Source of the DNA: a virus
Strand: one strand, 5' to 3'
Virus record (IMG/VR): IMGVR_UViG_3300031565_014860
Location: 1-54,033 of that record
DNA length: 54,033 nt
The first letter of the stretch is position 1; every line of letters starts with the position of its first letter. The position numbers and the translations under genes were made by a program. This document shows, piece after piece, positions 23,388-29,948 of this stretch. The notes beneath the pieces are model-generated. The model had not been told where the DNA came from, ran no database searches, and saw only the letters and a list, made by a program, of their open reading frames with translations.

Positions 23388-23822
23388 TCATTCAATCACC
23401 AACTTATCATCTTTTGTTATTAATCTTATTTCTTTCAACGAATTGAATACTTTTGTTTTTTCTTTTTTTAATGTATCTATTTTTTCCTGCAATTTAATTA
23501 ATTTCTTAATTCGTATAGTATTGTATAATATATGTTTATACACTTGATACAAATACATATTTTCACAAAATTCATCATTTGTGGTAAATAATGCAATTTT
23601 ATCATTACTACCTGTTGTTTTAGCAATATATTTTCTAATTTCATCTCCACGATTACAATATACCGTTCCAATAGTAACATGTATCATATCGTCTATTTTC
23701 TTTTTTATTTCTGTAATATTATCTTCACAATAAACAGTATTCTTATATTCCATTGTAAATTTAGATTTGGATTCTATATATCCTATTCGTACTCCCTTAT
23801 ATCTCATTATATCAATTGACAT
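23388..23822 (-). CDS. Hypothetical protein (144 aa)
   Basis: Starts MSIDIMRYKGVRIGYIESKS at 23822, after GTAGGTGAGTAAA; the longer reading is rejected for lack of a ribosome binding site. The C-terminal third is a coiled coil (KLIKLQEKIDTLKKEKTKVF). Function unknown. Confidence 0.55.
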   Translation of the reverse strand: MSIDIMRYKGVRIGYIESKSKFTMEYKNTVYCEDNITEIKKKIDDMIHVTIGTVYCNRGDEIRKYIAKTTGSNDKIALFTTNDEFCENMYLYQVYKHILYNTIRIKKLIKLQEKIDTLKKEKTKVFNSLKEIRLITKDDKLVIE

Positions 23823-23831
23823 TTTACTCAC

Positions 23832-24017
23832 CTACTTAATATATGTTTTTTTAAGGTCTTCGTTTACACGTTCTATCGCTGTTGTTATTTCTTTCAGTTT
23901 AAATGAATTATCAAATGCTAACTTTATTTCCCAACTATATACTCCTTTTGTGCTTCTTTTTAATACAATATGACAAGGATTTTGTATAGTATCTGATTCT
24001 TTAGTAAATACACTCAT
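23832..24017 (-). CDS. Small conserved phage-type protein (61 aa)
   Basis: MSVFTKESDTIQNPCHIVLK, then GVYSWEIKLAFDNSFKLKE and IERVNEDLKKTYI. This resembles small proteins (xNPxxIxIxxxSKGxxWEIK...LKKxY) found in many phages and archaeal elements, of unknown function. A GAGGTGAAAA ribosome binding site is present; it overlaps the next gene by 4 bases. Confidence 0.6.
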   Translation of the reverse strand: MSVFTKESDTIQNPCHIVLKRSTKGVYSWEIKLAFDNSFKLKEITTAIERVNEDLKKTYIK

Positions 24018-24643
24018 TTTTTCACCTCTCTATTTTTAACAATATTATCGATAAGTTGCTGCATTTTTGGAATTGGACATTTTGCATTGTTTACATATTC
24101 TTCAATTTTGTCATTGAATGGACCATTAAGAATCTCTACTATCTTTTCTGAAAATGCGTCCATACATTTTTCTCGAATATCTTTATCTATTATTGCTAAT
24201 ACTTTATTATAATCATATGTAAGATTAGCTTCTTGTGCATATTTTTCTATCATAGAATATGACTCATAATAATATAGGTCTTTGTATAATTCCCTAGCTT
24301 CTTCTCTTAGCTTTGCTCTTAATATAGCTTTAAGACGCCCTTCTACTCTTCTATTCATTAATGATTTGAAATTTTCGATTGAAAAACTATTCATCCAAAG
24401 GCTAATATATTCATAATTTTCACAATGGAAAGAGCACGATGTTTCTCCTTTATATGGATAATCTACTTTCATTTTGAACGTAGCACAATTGTTTGTAAAA
24501 TCATATGTATCTAATACACATTTAACATTAATATTTCCATATGTATATAATACATGTTCTTGGCCCCATCCTTGTCTATTGAGGGCTAAATTTACTATTT
24601 CTATCCAATCTATGTCTGTTTCTACTATTTTAAGTTCGTTCAT
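24014..24643 (-). CDS. Hypothetical protein (209 aa)
   Basis: Starts MNELKIVETDIDWIEIVNLA after GGAGGAATACTT. The N-terminal half is beta-rich; the C-terminal half is helical (KAILRAKLREEARELYKDLY). The stop overlaps the next start (ATGA). No motif recognised. Confidence 0.55.
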   Translation of the reverse strand: MNELKIVETDIDWIEIVNLALNRQGWGQEHVLYTYGNINVKCVLDTYDFTNNCATFKMKVDYPYKGETSCSFHCENYEYISLWMNSFSIENFKSLMNRRVEGRLKAILRAKLREEARELYKDLYYYESYSMIEKYAQEANLTYDYNKVLAIIDKDIREKCMDAFSEKIVEILNGPFNDKIEEYVNNAKCPIPKMQQLIDNIVKNREVKK

Positions 24644-25053
24644 AAGTATTCCTCCTTTACAACTTTATATTTAAATATCTTTGTTCTTATATGTATATAA
24701 GGAAACTTTATTTTAACTAATGATTTATCCTTATATCCTTTGAAATATAATCGTAATGGTATCCAACCATTTTCTGTTTGTCTCATAATAAGACTTAATC
24801 TTACAATTACTGCTGTCTTTGGGTCATAATCTATTTCTTTAAAAAAGTCTTGTACTATTGGAAGAGTTAATATTGTGTCAAAATTATTAGATATGCTATA
24901 TACTAAATGTCTTCCACCTACTGTATTATAATACTTGGTATAATCAGCATTAATTTTAAATAATACAATTTCTTCATTTGTTATTACATTATTATATACT
25001 TCTATGAATCCACAATCTTTGCAAAATTCTTTACATTCACATTTTTTTATCAT
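24640..25053 (-). CDS. Hypothetical protein with N-terminal Cys cluster
   Basis: 137 aa. Starts MIKKCECKEFCKDCGFIEVY, giving a CxCxxxCxxC metal-binding start, followed by an alpha/beta domain. The repeated CGAACTATGGAGGAATTATT cassette supplies its ribosome binding site. Function unknown. Confidence 0.55.
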   Translation of the reverse strand: MIKKCECKEFCKDCGFIEVYNNVITNEEIVLFKINADYTKYYNTVGGRHLVYSISNNFDTILTLPIVQDFFKEIDYDPKTAVIVRLSLIMRQTENGWIPLRLYFKGYKDKSLVKIKFPYIHIRTKIFKYKVVKEEYL

Positions 25054-25130
25054 AATTATTCCTCCATAGTTCGTCTAAGCTTTAATAACGTAAGGGAATT
25101 TCCACATTACTTATTTGTTTGGTCTATCAT

Positions 25131-25361
25131 TCATTCACCAATATTTAAATCATCCAATAATTCTTGAACGTTTATTACTGTGTTTATACATCCCATTTCT
25201 GGATTTTCCAAATCATACTTATGGTCTGTAATCCACTTTTTTAAAGCTTCAACATCTATTACTATAAGTTCATCATCAACAGATAATCCTTTTCTGAATA
25301 CTGTTCCTAATTCGTTATCTCTGCTGAATATGTATCCTAATTTTCGCATTGCATCTTCCAT
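25131..25361 (-). CDS. Hypothetical acidic protein (76 aa)
   Basis: Starts MEDAMRKLGYIFSRDNELGT at 25361, ten bases after AGGAG; an ATG three codons upstream is too close to the site. It ends TVINVQELLDDLNIGE. A small phage-type protein, family not recognised. Confidence 0.5.
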   Translation of the reverse strand: MEDAMRKLGYIFSRDNELGTVFRKGLSVDDELIVIDVEALKKWITDHKYDLENPEMGCINTVINVQELLDDLNIGE

Positions 25362-25399
25362 ATTAATCATTTCTCCTATTTTACTTATAATAATAATAT

Positions 25400-25492
25400 T
25401 GGTGTGGGAAAGAATCGAACTTCCAAACCCAATCAATTAATGGTCATCGGTTGCAATTCTAATACTTAAACATTTTCAACATATACCCACCG
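25400..25492 (-). other. tRNA-like sequence with degenerate 5' half
   Basis: On the minus strand the 3' part has a canonical T arm, GGAAG-TTCGATT-CTTTC, followed directly by CCACACC and A, like a tRNA end. The 5' GGTGGG (25487-25492) can pair with this acceptor strand if one A is bulged, followed by T8-A9-like bases. The D arm and anticodon arm cannot be drawn canonically (no G18-G19). It is 93 bases long, overlaps the end of the upstream gene by 17 bases, and could be a degraded tRNA, a tRNA mimic or an old attachment site. Confidence 0.4.
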
Positions 25493-25979
25493 TTGATTTA
25501 TCCTCACATTTAATTGTTGTCTCCCCATCGGAGCCACACCAACCATAATATTTAACATCCATTTTACTCCTGGAAATAATATAAGGACATTCCTTTACGG
25601 TCCTCTTTAATTCCCTTTGAAATTCTAATAATTCGTTCTTAAATATAATATAGAATTTAACTTCCCTAGCTATCTCTAATAAAGTATAATATGACCCTTC
25701 ATTGGACATTAGCAATATTTCAATTCTCTTAGAAATCGACAATTCCTTAATTTCCCCTTTTGGTCCGAGTTTTTCCTCTCTAAAGGAGATTCGCATAATA
25801 TGATAATCATCGGTGTGAAATAGCTTAAATCGCTTCATCGCTTTTTCCTTTAGATTCAATCGCTGCATTAGAATCTTATCTACCGGTCTAAGGTTCCTAC
25901 AGGTCCTTTTAGGGGGCGTTTTAACATAGGTTCTGCTAGGAGTTTTGCTTAGTTTTCCAAATTCGATAGCCGAAAGCAT
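25476..25979 (-). CDS. Probable DNA-binding regulator with KTPSR N-terminus
   Basis: 167 aa. The N-terminus MLSAIEFGKLSKTPSRTYVK shares EF-x-KL-x-KTPSR with the winged-helix protein at 26560. Helical segments (YYTLLEIAREVKFYIIFKNE) could form a helix-turn-helix. The TATA box at 26001-26010 lies about 22 bases before the ATG, which predicts a leaderless mRNA. Cysteine-containing C-terminus YGWCGSDGETTIKCEDK. Exact role unknown. Confidence 0.55.
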   Translation of the reverse strand: MLSAIEFGKLSKTPSRTYVKTPPKRTCRNLRPVDKILMQRLNLKEKAMKRFKLFHTDDYHIMRISFREEKLGPKGEIKELSISKRIEILLMSNEGSYYTLLEIAREVKFYIIFKNELLEFQRELKRTVKECPYIISRSKMDVKYYGWCGSDGETTIKCEDKSTVGIC

Positions 25980-26000
25980 AATTATTATTTAAATTTTAAA

Positions 26001-26010
26001 CTTTATATAG
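26001..26010 (-). promoter_or_regulatory. TATA box, probable leaderless promoter
   Basis: Minus-strand CTATATAAAG, followed by TTTAAAATTTAAATAATAA up to the ATG at 25979. The AATTTAAATAATA downstream element recurs at 28.38 and 29.39 kb. Confidence 0.65.
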
Positions 26011-26520
26011 ATATGTTTTGTTATTGCGTAATGACAACTAAATTTTAAACCGCATACCCGCTCCGTCTTTTAAAATATTAAAAGACATAATCGCTATACC
26101 GAGCTGTATTTTAATGTTTTAGGTTGTAATGTATATATTTGTATTTCTATCTATGTGTCATCGTTCTTATTCTATTCTTTTGTATAATGTATATATATAT
26201 ATATTAAAATATATATATAAAATATTAAAAAACACCGGAGATTAGCGATTTTGAAATTTAAAAAAATGGCGCCGCAGTATATCGATTTATTTAAAGTCAA
26301 ATCTTTCAATAGCGCCGAATCGCACACCGGAGGCTCATTTACTGTTTTTTGGATATTTCGGAAATACCAACCTTTTCTCATTGTAATCTTCATATAAAAA
26401 CTGCGGCGATATTGAGAATACCATCGCAATTCTTATTTTCTATAAACTCCCTTTTAGATAAAGATATTTGATTTTGACACATAATATATCAAATGATTAA
26501 AGTGAATTATTAAAGAATTA
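26011..26520. other. Gene-free region rich in inverted repeats
   Basis: About 510 bases without a convincing gene. It holds a 22-base palindrome (26065-26086, GTCTTTTAA/TTAAAAGAC arms), an inverted pair CGCCGCAGT (26270-26278) and ACTGCGGCG (26400-26408), a direct repeat CACCGGAG (26233, 26325), and a long TATATA run near 26188. The 85-codon frame at 26172-26429 has improbable composition and no ribosome binding site, so it is not called. It may contain a structured RNA or operator sites for the flanking regulators. Confidence 0.5.
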
Positions 26521-26524
26521 GTGA

Positions 26525-26538
26525 GGGACCGAAGTCCC
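26525..26538 (-). terminator. Stable UUCG-tetraloop hairpin after winged-helix gene
   Basis: On the minus strand: GGGAC-UUCG-GUCCC, a 5-bp GC stem closed by the very stable cUUCGg loop, about 20 bases after the stop at 26560. No U-run follows directly, so it may protect the mRNA end rather than terminate. Confidence 0.55.
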
Positions 26539-26559
26539 CCTTTGTACAATTGTTCTTAC

Positions 26560-26865
26560 TTATGCAGACTTTGCAAGATTCTTAAAGACAGATGTTCGTT
26601 TTCCTTCTTTATCCACAAGATATCCTCTGTCGAGCTTGTCGTCCCTGAAAAGGTTATTCAATGCTGTTTGAACGCTTGCAATTTTTACTTCTGTTTTTAA
26701 TACCTCAGAAACTGGTTTTACTAGTTCTGCTGCTGAGTATCCACCTTTTGTGGTCATTGCTGCTAAGACTGTTCCTCTTAGACTTTTTCCCTTTAGCCCA
26801 AACCCTCGTGATGGTGTTTTATCTAACTTCTCAAATTCCTCTTCATTAATTGGCATATTAGCCAC
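26560..26865 (-). CDS. Winged-helix transcription regulator
   Basis: 101 aa starting MANMPINEEEFEKLDKTPSR. The following LRGTVLAAMTTKGGYSAAEL ... IASVQTALNNLFRDDKLDRG and GYLVDKEGKRTSVFKNLAK fit a winged helix with a beta wing. AGGAGGTGG precedes the ATG and a TATA box lies 40 bases upstream, so it is probably transcribed from its own promoter. Its codon use is less AT-biased than neighbours. A UUCG hairpin follows. A viral early regulator is likely. Confidence 0.7.
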   Translation of the reverse strand: MANMPINEEEFEKLDKTPSRGFGLKGKSLRGTVLAAMTTKGGYSAAELVKPVSEVLKTEVKIASVQTALNNLFRDDKLDRGYLVDKEGKRTSVFKNLAKSA

Positions 26866-26903
26866 CTCCTAAATTAAGATAATAATAATTGAATTTTAAT
26901 CTT

Positions 26904-26912
26904 TATATATGT
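26904..26912 (-). promoter_or_regulatory. TATA box of the winged-helix gene
   Basis: Minus-strand AACCGCAACATATATAAAG, with ATATATAAA as TATA and AACCGCA as a BRE-like element. Distance to the ATG at 26865 is about 40 bases. Confidence 0.6.
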
Positions 26913-26943
26913 TGCGGTTATGAAATATAACGTATATAGTTGA

Positions 26944-27084
26944 TTATATATATTTCATTCCATACATTGATTTTATTTTCTTAATTCGGGATAAGTCTTC
27001 CCAATTTTGATTTTCAAATGCTATGTTTTCCATATTTTTAATTTGGTCAACTGTTAATGGTTGTCCATCGATTGCTTCACTCAT
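26944..27084 (-). CDS. Hypothetical small protein (46 aa)
   Basis: Frame MSEAIDGQPLTVDQIKNMEN ... KSMYGMKYI with AAGGTGAATAGAA as ribosome binding site. Helical and acidic-then-basic. Not recognised. Confidence 0.5.
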   Translation of the reverse strand: MSEAIDGQPLTVDQIKNMENIAFENQNWEDLSRIKKIKSMYGMKYI

Positions 27085-27131
27085 TTCTATTCACCTTATT
27101 TTATTTTATTCCATAATATAATATGGAAAAC

Positions 27132-27173
27132 GCTCATTCGAGGACTCACACCTCGAAGTCTGTTAGTATGAGC
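27132..27173 (-). ncRNA. tRNA-minihelix-like hairpin element, copy 1
   Basis: On the minus strand: GCTCATA, an 11-base linker, CGAGG-TGTGAGT-CCTCG, then AATGAGC. The 5-bp arm with a 7-base T-loop-like loop stacks directly on a 6-bp acceptor-like stem, as in the acceptor/T arm of tRNA. It begins at the stop codon of the gene at 27173-27397. Copy 2 is at 27613-27653 with compensatory changes. Confidence 0.55.
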
Positions 27174-27397
27174 TAGTTCTGATATGTTGGACACACTATT
27201 ACTACTTCTTTTGTTTCATCGTCATAGTATATTCCTTTGATTGATTCTTCTGGATTCTCTTCAATAATTTCACATATTTCATAATCTTCATGACAGTCGT
27301 TGTTTATATTGTTCTCAAAGTCATATACATTTCTAGTACATATAGATGTCTCTGGGTCATAGTTCTTTAATATATCTATTAGTTCTTTTATTTTCAC
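27173..27397 (-). CDS. Small acidic protein, paralogue of 27656-27829
   Basis: 74 aa: MKIKELIDILKNYDPETSIC then a very acidic region and KEVVIVCPTYQN. The motif M-x-(I/V)-x-(E/D)LI-x2-L-x2-YDP is shared with the gene at 27656-27829 and resembles small phage proteins of the LxxYDP...V type. GGAGGCGATTAAGTG provides the ribosome binding site inside the upstream gene end. Confidence 0.6.
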   Translation of the reverse strand: MKIKELIDILKNYDPETSICTRNVYDFENNINNDCHEDYEICEIIEENPEESIKGIYYDDETKEVVIVCPTYQN

Positions 27398-27571
27398 TTA
27401 ATCGCCTCCATCCATACAATCAAAGATTTCAACTACATCTCTAATTGTTAATTTTCTTATATCATATTCATCGTAATCTGCTTCTACATCTTTTATCAAT
27501 GCATCTCTGAGTTTTAATGGTATATTGCATTTCTTCATTGCTTTATCTACTATAATTTCAACTCTTTTCAT
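27398..27571 (-). CDS. Hypothetical small protein (57 aa)
   Basis: Frame MKRVEIIVDKAMKKCNIPLK ... VEIFDCMDGGD. Its last codons (GGAGGCGATTAA) also form the ribosome binding site of the next gene. Helical. Not recognised. Confidence 0.52.
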   Translation of the reverse strand: MKRVEIIVDKAMKKCNIPLKLRDALIKDVEADYDEYDIRKLTIRDVVEIFDCMDGGD

Positions 27572-27612
27572 TTTTTCACATCCTATTTTATTTTATTCTT
27601 TAATATAATAAT

Positions 27613-27653
27613 GCGCATTCGGAGATTTGCACTCCGATATTCCTATTATGCGC
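27613..27653 (-). ncRNA. tRNA-minihelix-like hairpin element, copy 2
   Basis: On the minus strand: GCGCAT, a 10-base linker, TCGGAG-TGCAAAT-CTCCGA, then ATGCGC. Compared with copy 1, both stems differ in sequence but stay paired, and the loop TGCAAAT is one base from a tRNA T loop. It begins two bases after the stop of the paralogous gene at 27656. Confidence 0.55.
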
Positions 27654-27655
27654 TC

Positions 27656-27829
27656 TTATACTTTTATTGTTATTAAGACATCGTCTTTTTCTTTTGAAAT
27701 GCTTTCACTTTCAATATCGTGTAGTTCAAAGTCGTTATCGTATTCCGATTTATCAACTTCTTCTTTTATTACTACATTTGCATTCGGGTCGTATTGTTGT
27801 AATGTTTCTATTAAGTCTCTTACATTCAT
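27656..27829 (-). CDS. Small acidic protein, paralogue of 27173-27397
   Basis: 57 aa: MNVRDLIETLQQYDPNANVV, an acidic middle and KDDVLITIKV. It shares the DLIxxLxxYDP start with 27173-27397 and, like it, is followed at once by a minihelix-like hairpin. The start overlaps a 12-codon leader by ATGA. Confidence 0.58.
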   Translation of the reverse strand: MNVRDLIETLQQYDPNANVVIKEEVDKSEYDNDFELHDIESESISKEKDDVLITIKV

Positions 27830-27864
27830 TTTCCCAACTCCTCACTAATAAATTTATAATTCAT
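27826..27864 (-). CDS. 12-aa leader peptide
   Basis: Frame MNYKFISEELGK with a GGAGGAGATAAT ribosome binding site. GAGGAG within it serves as ribosome binding site for the next gene and the stop overlaps its ATG. Probably a coupling leader. Confidence 0.3.
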   Translation of the reverse strand: MNYKFISEELGK

Positions 27865-27925
27865 ATTATCTCCTCCTTAATAAAATAAACATTCATAATA
27901 AAAATATAATATAAGCTAATCTTCT

Positions 27926-28147
27926 TTATACTTTTTCTCTTTTTGTATCTATAAAAAAGAGTTCTAAGCATTCAACAAGAAACTCGCTCATCAAATCTCC
28001 GCTAATGTTATGTTTTTTTAATATTTTATCTTCTTCAATTACAACTAGTTCTTTTAATCTTTGTTCTAGTTGAATTTGAAATGGTCTTTGTTTAATTAAA
28101 ACTCTAGTTCTATTAAACATTATTTTTCTCATTTGAACTTCATTCAT
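27926..28147 (-). CDS. Hypothetical helical protein (73 aa)
   Basis: MNEVQMRKIMFNRTRVLIKQ then a long amphipathic helix region and CLELFFIDTKREKV. It is the first gene of the minus arm, with a CGAGGCGATATT ribosome binding site and a long 5' leader (TATA at 28279-28287). Likely an early protein; family not recognised. Confidence 0.6.
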   Translation of the reverse strand: MNEVQMRKIMFNRTRVLIKQRPFQIQLEQRLKELVVIEEDKILKKHNISGDLMSEFLVECLELFFIDTKREKV

Positions 28148-28278
28148 AATATCGCCTCGTTTTATTTTATTCCTTAATATAATATATACTTCTATGTGTT
28201 CCTATGTACATTATGTTATGTATATCTTCGGTCATATATATAGATTTTGCGTTCATACGATTATTTAAATTTTAGTAT

Positions 28279-28287
28279 TTATATAGT
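28279..28287 (-). promoter_or_regulatory. TATA box of the leftward arm
   Basis: Minus-strand ATAACTATATAAATAC, followed by AAAATTTAAATAATCGTAT. The same TATA plus AATTTAAATAAT element drives the first plus-strand gene, about 80 bases away in the opposite direction. Confidence 0.68.
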
Positions 28288-28351
28288 TATTTATTATCCG
28301 ATATCATATATCTTTCATTATATATTACGGAATATTATACAATGAAACAGA

Positions 28352-28368
28352 ACCGATAACTATATAAA
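28352..28368 (+). promoter_or_regulatory. BRE + TATA promoter of the rightward arm
   Basis: ACCGATAACTATATAAA, then GAATTTAAATAATACGTATTA before the gene at 28420. It has the best match to the promoter consensus in the window. Between it and the leftward TATA lies an imperfect palindrome with TCCG/CGGA ends (about 28299-28332), a possible operator. Confidence 0.72.
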
Positions 28369-28419
28369 CGTTAGAATTTAAATAATACGTATTAATTAAA
28401 AATATAAAACGGTGATAAT

Positions 28420-28686
28420 ATGGAAAACGAATTAAAAATAGGATTATATAATAAGGATAAAAACGGGAAACAACGGATAAGCGAAACATTATCTATTCCG
28501 TATGAACAACGAGTAAATATGGAACAAGCAATTAATAATATATTTCCTGATGATTTAGGAAACGATATGTTTAGTGAATCGGTTAATCGTATTTTATTAT
28601 CGGGAGTAATAGAGGAAATCATATCCATTGAGGAATGGGAAATCATAATTAAAGCAATCGGTGAAGTTGTATTACATAAGAGATAA
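28420..28686 (+). CDS. Hypothetical early protein (88 aa)
   Basis: MENELKIGLYNKDKNGKQRI ... VNMEQAINNIFPDDLGNDMF ... GEVVLHKR. ACGGTGATAAT is the ribosome binding site. It is the first gene of the plus arm, directly under the divergent promoter, so probably expressed first. Mixed alpha/beta; no family recognised. Confidence 0.6.
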   Translation: MENELKIGLYNKDKNGKQRISETLSIPYEQRVNMEQAINNIFPDDLGNDMFSESVNRILLSGVIEEIISIEEWEIIIKAIGEVVLHKR

Positions 28687-28699
28687 AGAAAGTATTACA

Positions 28700-28716
28700 A
28701 CCGATAACTATATAAA
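28700..28716 (+). promoter_or_regulatory. BRE + TATA promoter
   Basis: ACCGATAACTATATAAA, identical over these 17 bases to the promoter at 28352-28368. It drives the winged-helix gene at 28763, which has a short leader ending in ACGAGGCGATATAA. Confidence 0.7.
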
Positions 28717-28762
28717 GATACGTGAATATATATTAATTAGAAAATAAAACGAGGCGATATAA

Positions 28763-29026
28763 ATGTCAATGAGCGAAGAAGAATTTAATAAGTTAGAAAA
28801 GAAAAGCACCGGATTAGGAGCTTTAGTATTAGACGCACTAAAAGATAAACAAGCATATAACGAGTCCGAGATATATAATAAGCTACATATGAAAATCGAA
28901 GACGGCGGATTATCGAATATCTTTAAGTATTTACAATATCGACAACATAAAATAACAATGCGCCGAAAAGATACAATACGATACTTTAAACTCGATAATA
29001 CAACCGATACAAAGAAAACTATATAA
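28763..29026 (+). CDS. Winged-helix regulator
   Basis: 87 aa: MSMSEEEFNKLEKKSTGLGA followed by LVLDALKDKQAYNESEIYNK and IFKYLQYRQHKITMRRKDTIRY, a helix-turn-helix plus basic wing. The N-terminal EEFxKLxK matches the regulators at 26560 and 25476. It has its own TATA promoter and GGCGAT ribosome binding site. Likely an early transcription switch acting on the divergent region. Confidence 0.68.
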   Translation: MSMSEEEFNKLEKKSTGLGALVLDALKDKQAYNESEIYNKLHMKIEDGGLSNIFKYLQYRQHKITMRRKDTIRYFKLDNTTDTKKTI

Positions 29027-29168
29027 TAGATTATATATAATCTATTATCTTTTATTTTGTTTTACGTACTAATATAATCTTTATTCTCTATTTTATTTTA
29101 CGTACTAATATAATCTTTATTCTCTATTTTATTTTACTCACTAATATAATATATACATATCCGTATAT
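29027..29168. repeat. Tandem 36-bp repeats, about three copies
   Basis: The unit ACGTACTAATATAATCTTTA plus TTCTCTATTTTATTTT repeats with a period of 36 bases (about 29064, 29100 and a diverged third copy). On the minus strand the unit resembles the leader found before minus-arm genes (ATATTA..AAAATAAAA). Could be iterons or duplicated promoters/leaders. Confidence 0.6.
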
Positions 29169-29385
29169 ATCACGAGAAATATATAATCAATGATATATCT
29201 TTTATTATATATCATCGATTATATATGATAAATTATATACGCTCATATAAATATTATAACTTTCAATCTTTATATATCTATCGATTATCCTATATCTTAT
29301 ATCCTATATCTTATATCCTATATCTTTAAAGATATATGATATAATATATGAGTAATATAATCGATATATATATAAGTATTATAAT
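29169..29385. other. Extremely AT-rich region with palindromes, candidate origin
   Basis: Nearly pure AT. It holds an inverted repeat ATGATATA/TATATCAT (about 29189-29214), a 14-base tandem repeat ATCCTATATCTTAT (about 29287-29326, nearly three copies), and the palindrome ATATCTTTAAAGATAT near 29320-29335. It lies at the switch between the two transcription arms. Fits a DNA-unwinding origin; unproved. Confidence 0.5.
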
Positions 29386-29429
29386 TTAAATAATACGTAT
29401 TAGTTAAAAATATAACGAGGCGATGTAAA

Positions 29430-29789
29430 ATGAATAAAATAAATGAATTTAAAAAATATATAAACGATGAATGCGAATGTTATAAAAATTATAATAAAAG
29501 CGGAAGTATAAGTTTAAGTTGTATTTTGCGAAACGATAAATATGAATTAATCGGAGATTTGTTAAATATTGCGGAAAAGATAAATATATTAATAATAGAC
29601 GATATATGCGATATTAAATATAACGATATATATAATTTAAATAGATTATCGTTTATATTTAAAAAAATCGGAAGCGATGTATATAATATATATGAAACGT
29701 TATATAGATTAGATAGTATAAGAATATACGGATGCGATAAAAACGAAAAAACGATAATACGTATTTATAAATGTAATAAATATATATAA
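29430..29789 (+). CDS. Hypothetical protein (119 aa)
   Basis: MNKINEFKKYINDECECYKN ... IIRIYKCNKYI. An AACGAGGCGATGTAAA ribosome binding site and the AATTTAAATAATACGTATTA element lie just upstream. Ile/Asn/Tyr-rich, with codon use even more AT-biased than neighbours. Not recognised. Confidence 0.6.
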   Translation: MNKINEFKKYINDECECYKNYNKSGSISLSCILRNDKYELIGDLLNIAEKINILIIDDICDIKYNDIYNLNRLSFIFKKIGSDVYNIYETLYRLDSIRIYGCDKNEKTIIRIYKCNKYI

Positions 29790-29852
29790 TAGAATATATA
29801 GATTTTAATATATATAATATAATATATATATTTTAATATATATTATGAATTA

Positions 29853-29885
29853 GGGGGGTCGTTTCGATTCGACCACCATGTCCCC
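29853..29885 (+). other. GC-rich hairpin in leader region
   Basis: Inner stem GGTCG/CGACC (29857-29861 with 29870-29874) with an 8-base loop. Outer GGGG/CCCC (29853-29856 with 29882-29885) is separated by a 7-base linker on the 3' side. It stands out in an AT-rich region, upstream of the promoter at 29949. It may be a terminator of the preceding gene or a regulatory RNA fold. Confidence 0.5.
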
Positions 29886-29948
29886 ATTGATTCTCTATGA
29901 GTCACCTTTTCGAATAATACGTCACTCTCGCTTAATAACAACACATAA

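Noticed and set aside
23330-23397. Frame MREKCQNCKHW as a zinc gene
   Set aside because: Only 11 codons; looks like the start of a lost zinc-ribbon gene rather than a functional gene.
26172-26429. 85-codon minus-strand open frame (MKITMRKGWYFRN...)
   Set aside because: No ribosome binding site, low-complexity Ile/Tyr end from the TATATA run, overlaps inverted repeats; more likely a chance frame.
27627-27888. Two overlapping plus-strand frames
   Set aside because: Antisense to the small acidic gene at 27656-27829, which has a proper ribosome binding site and paralogue.
29287-29326. Short tandem repeats as a CRISPR array
   Set aside because: 14-base unit without spacers; not a CRISPR structure. 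No array seen anywhere in the window.
29853-29885. Third copy of the minihelix-like element
   Set aside because: Similar stacking of two stems, but the linker is on the opposite side relative to transcription and the loop is 8 bases; treated as a separate hairpin.
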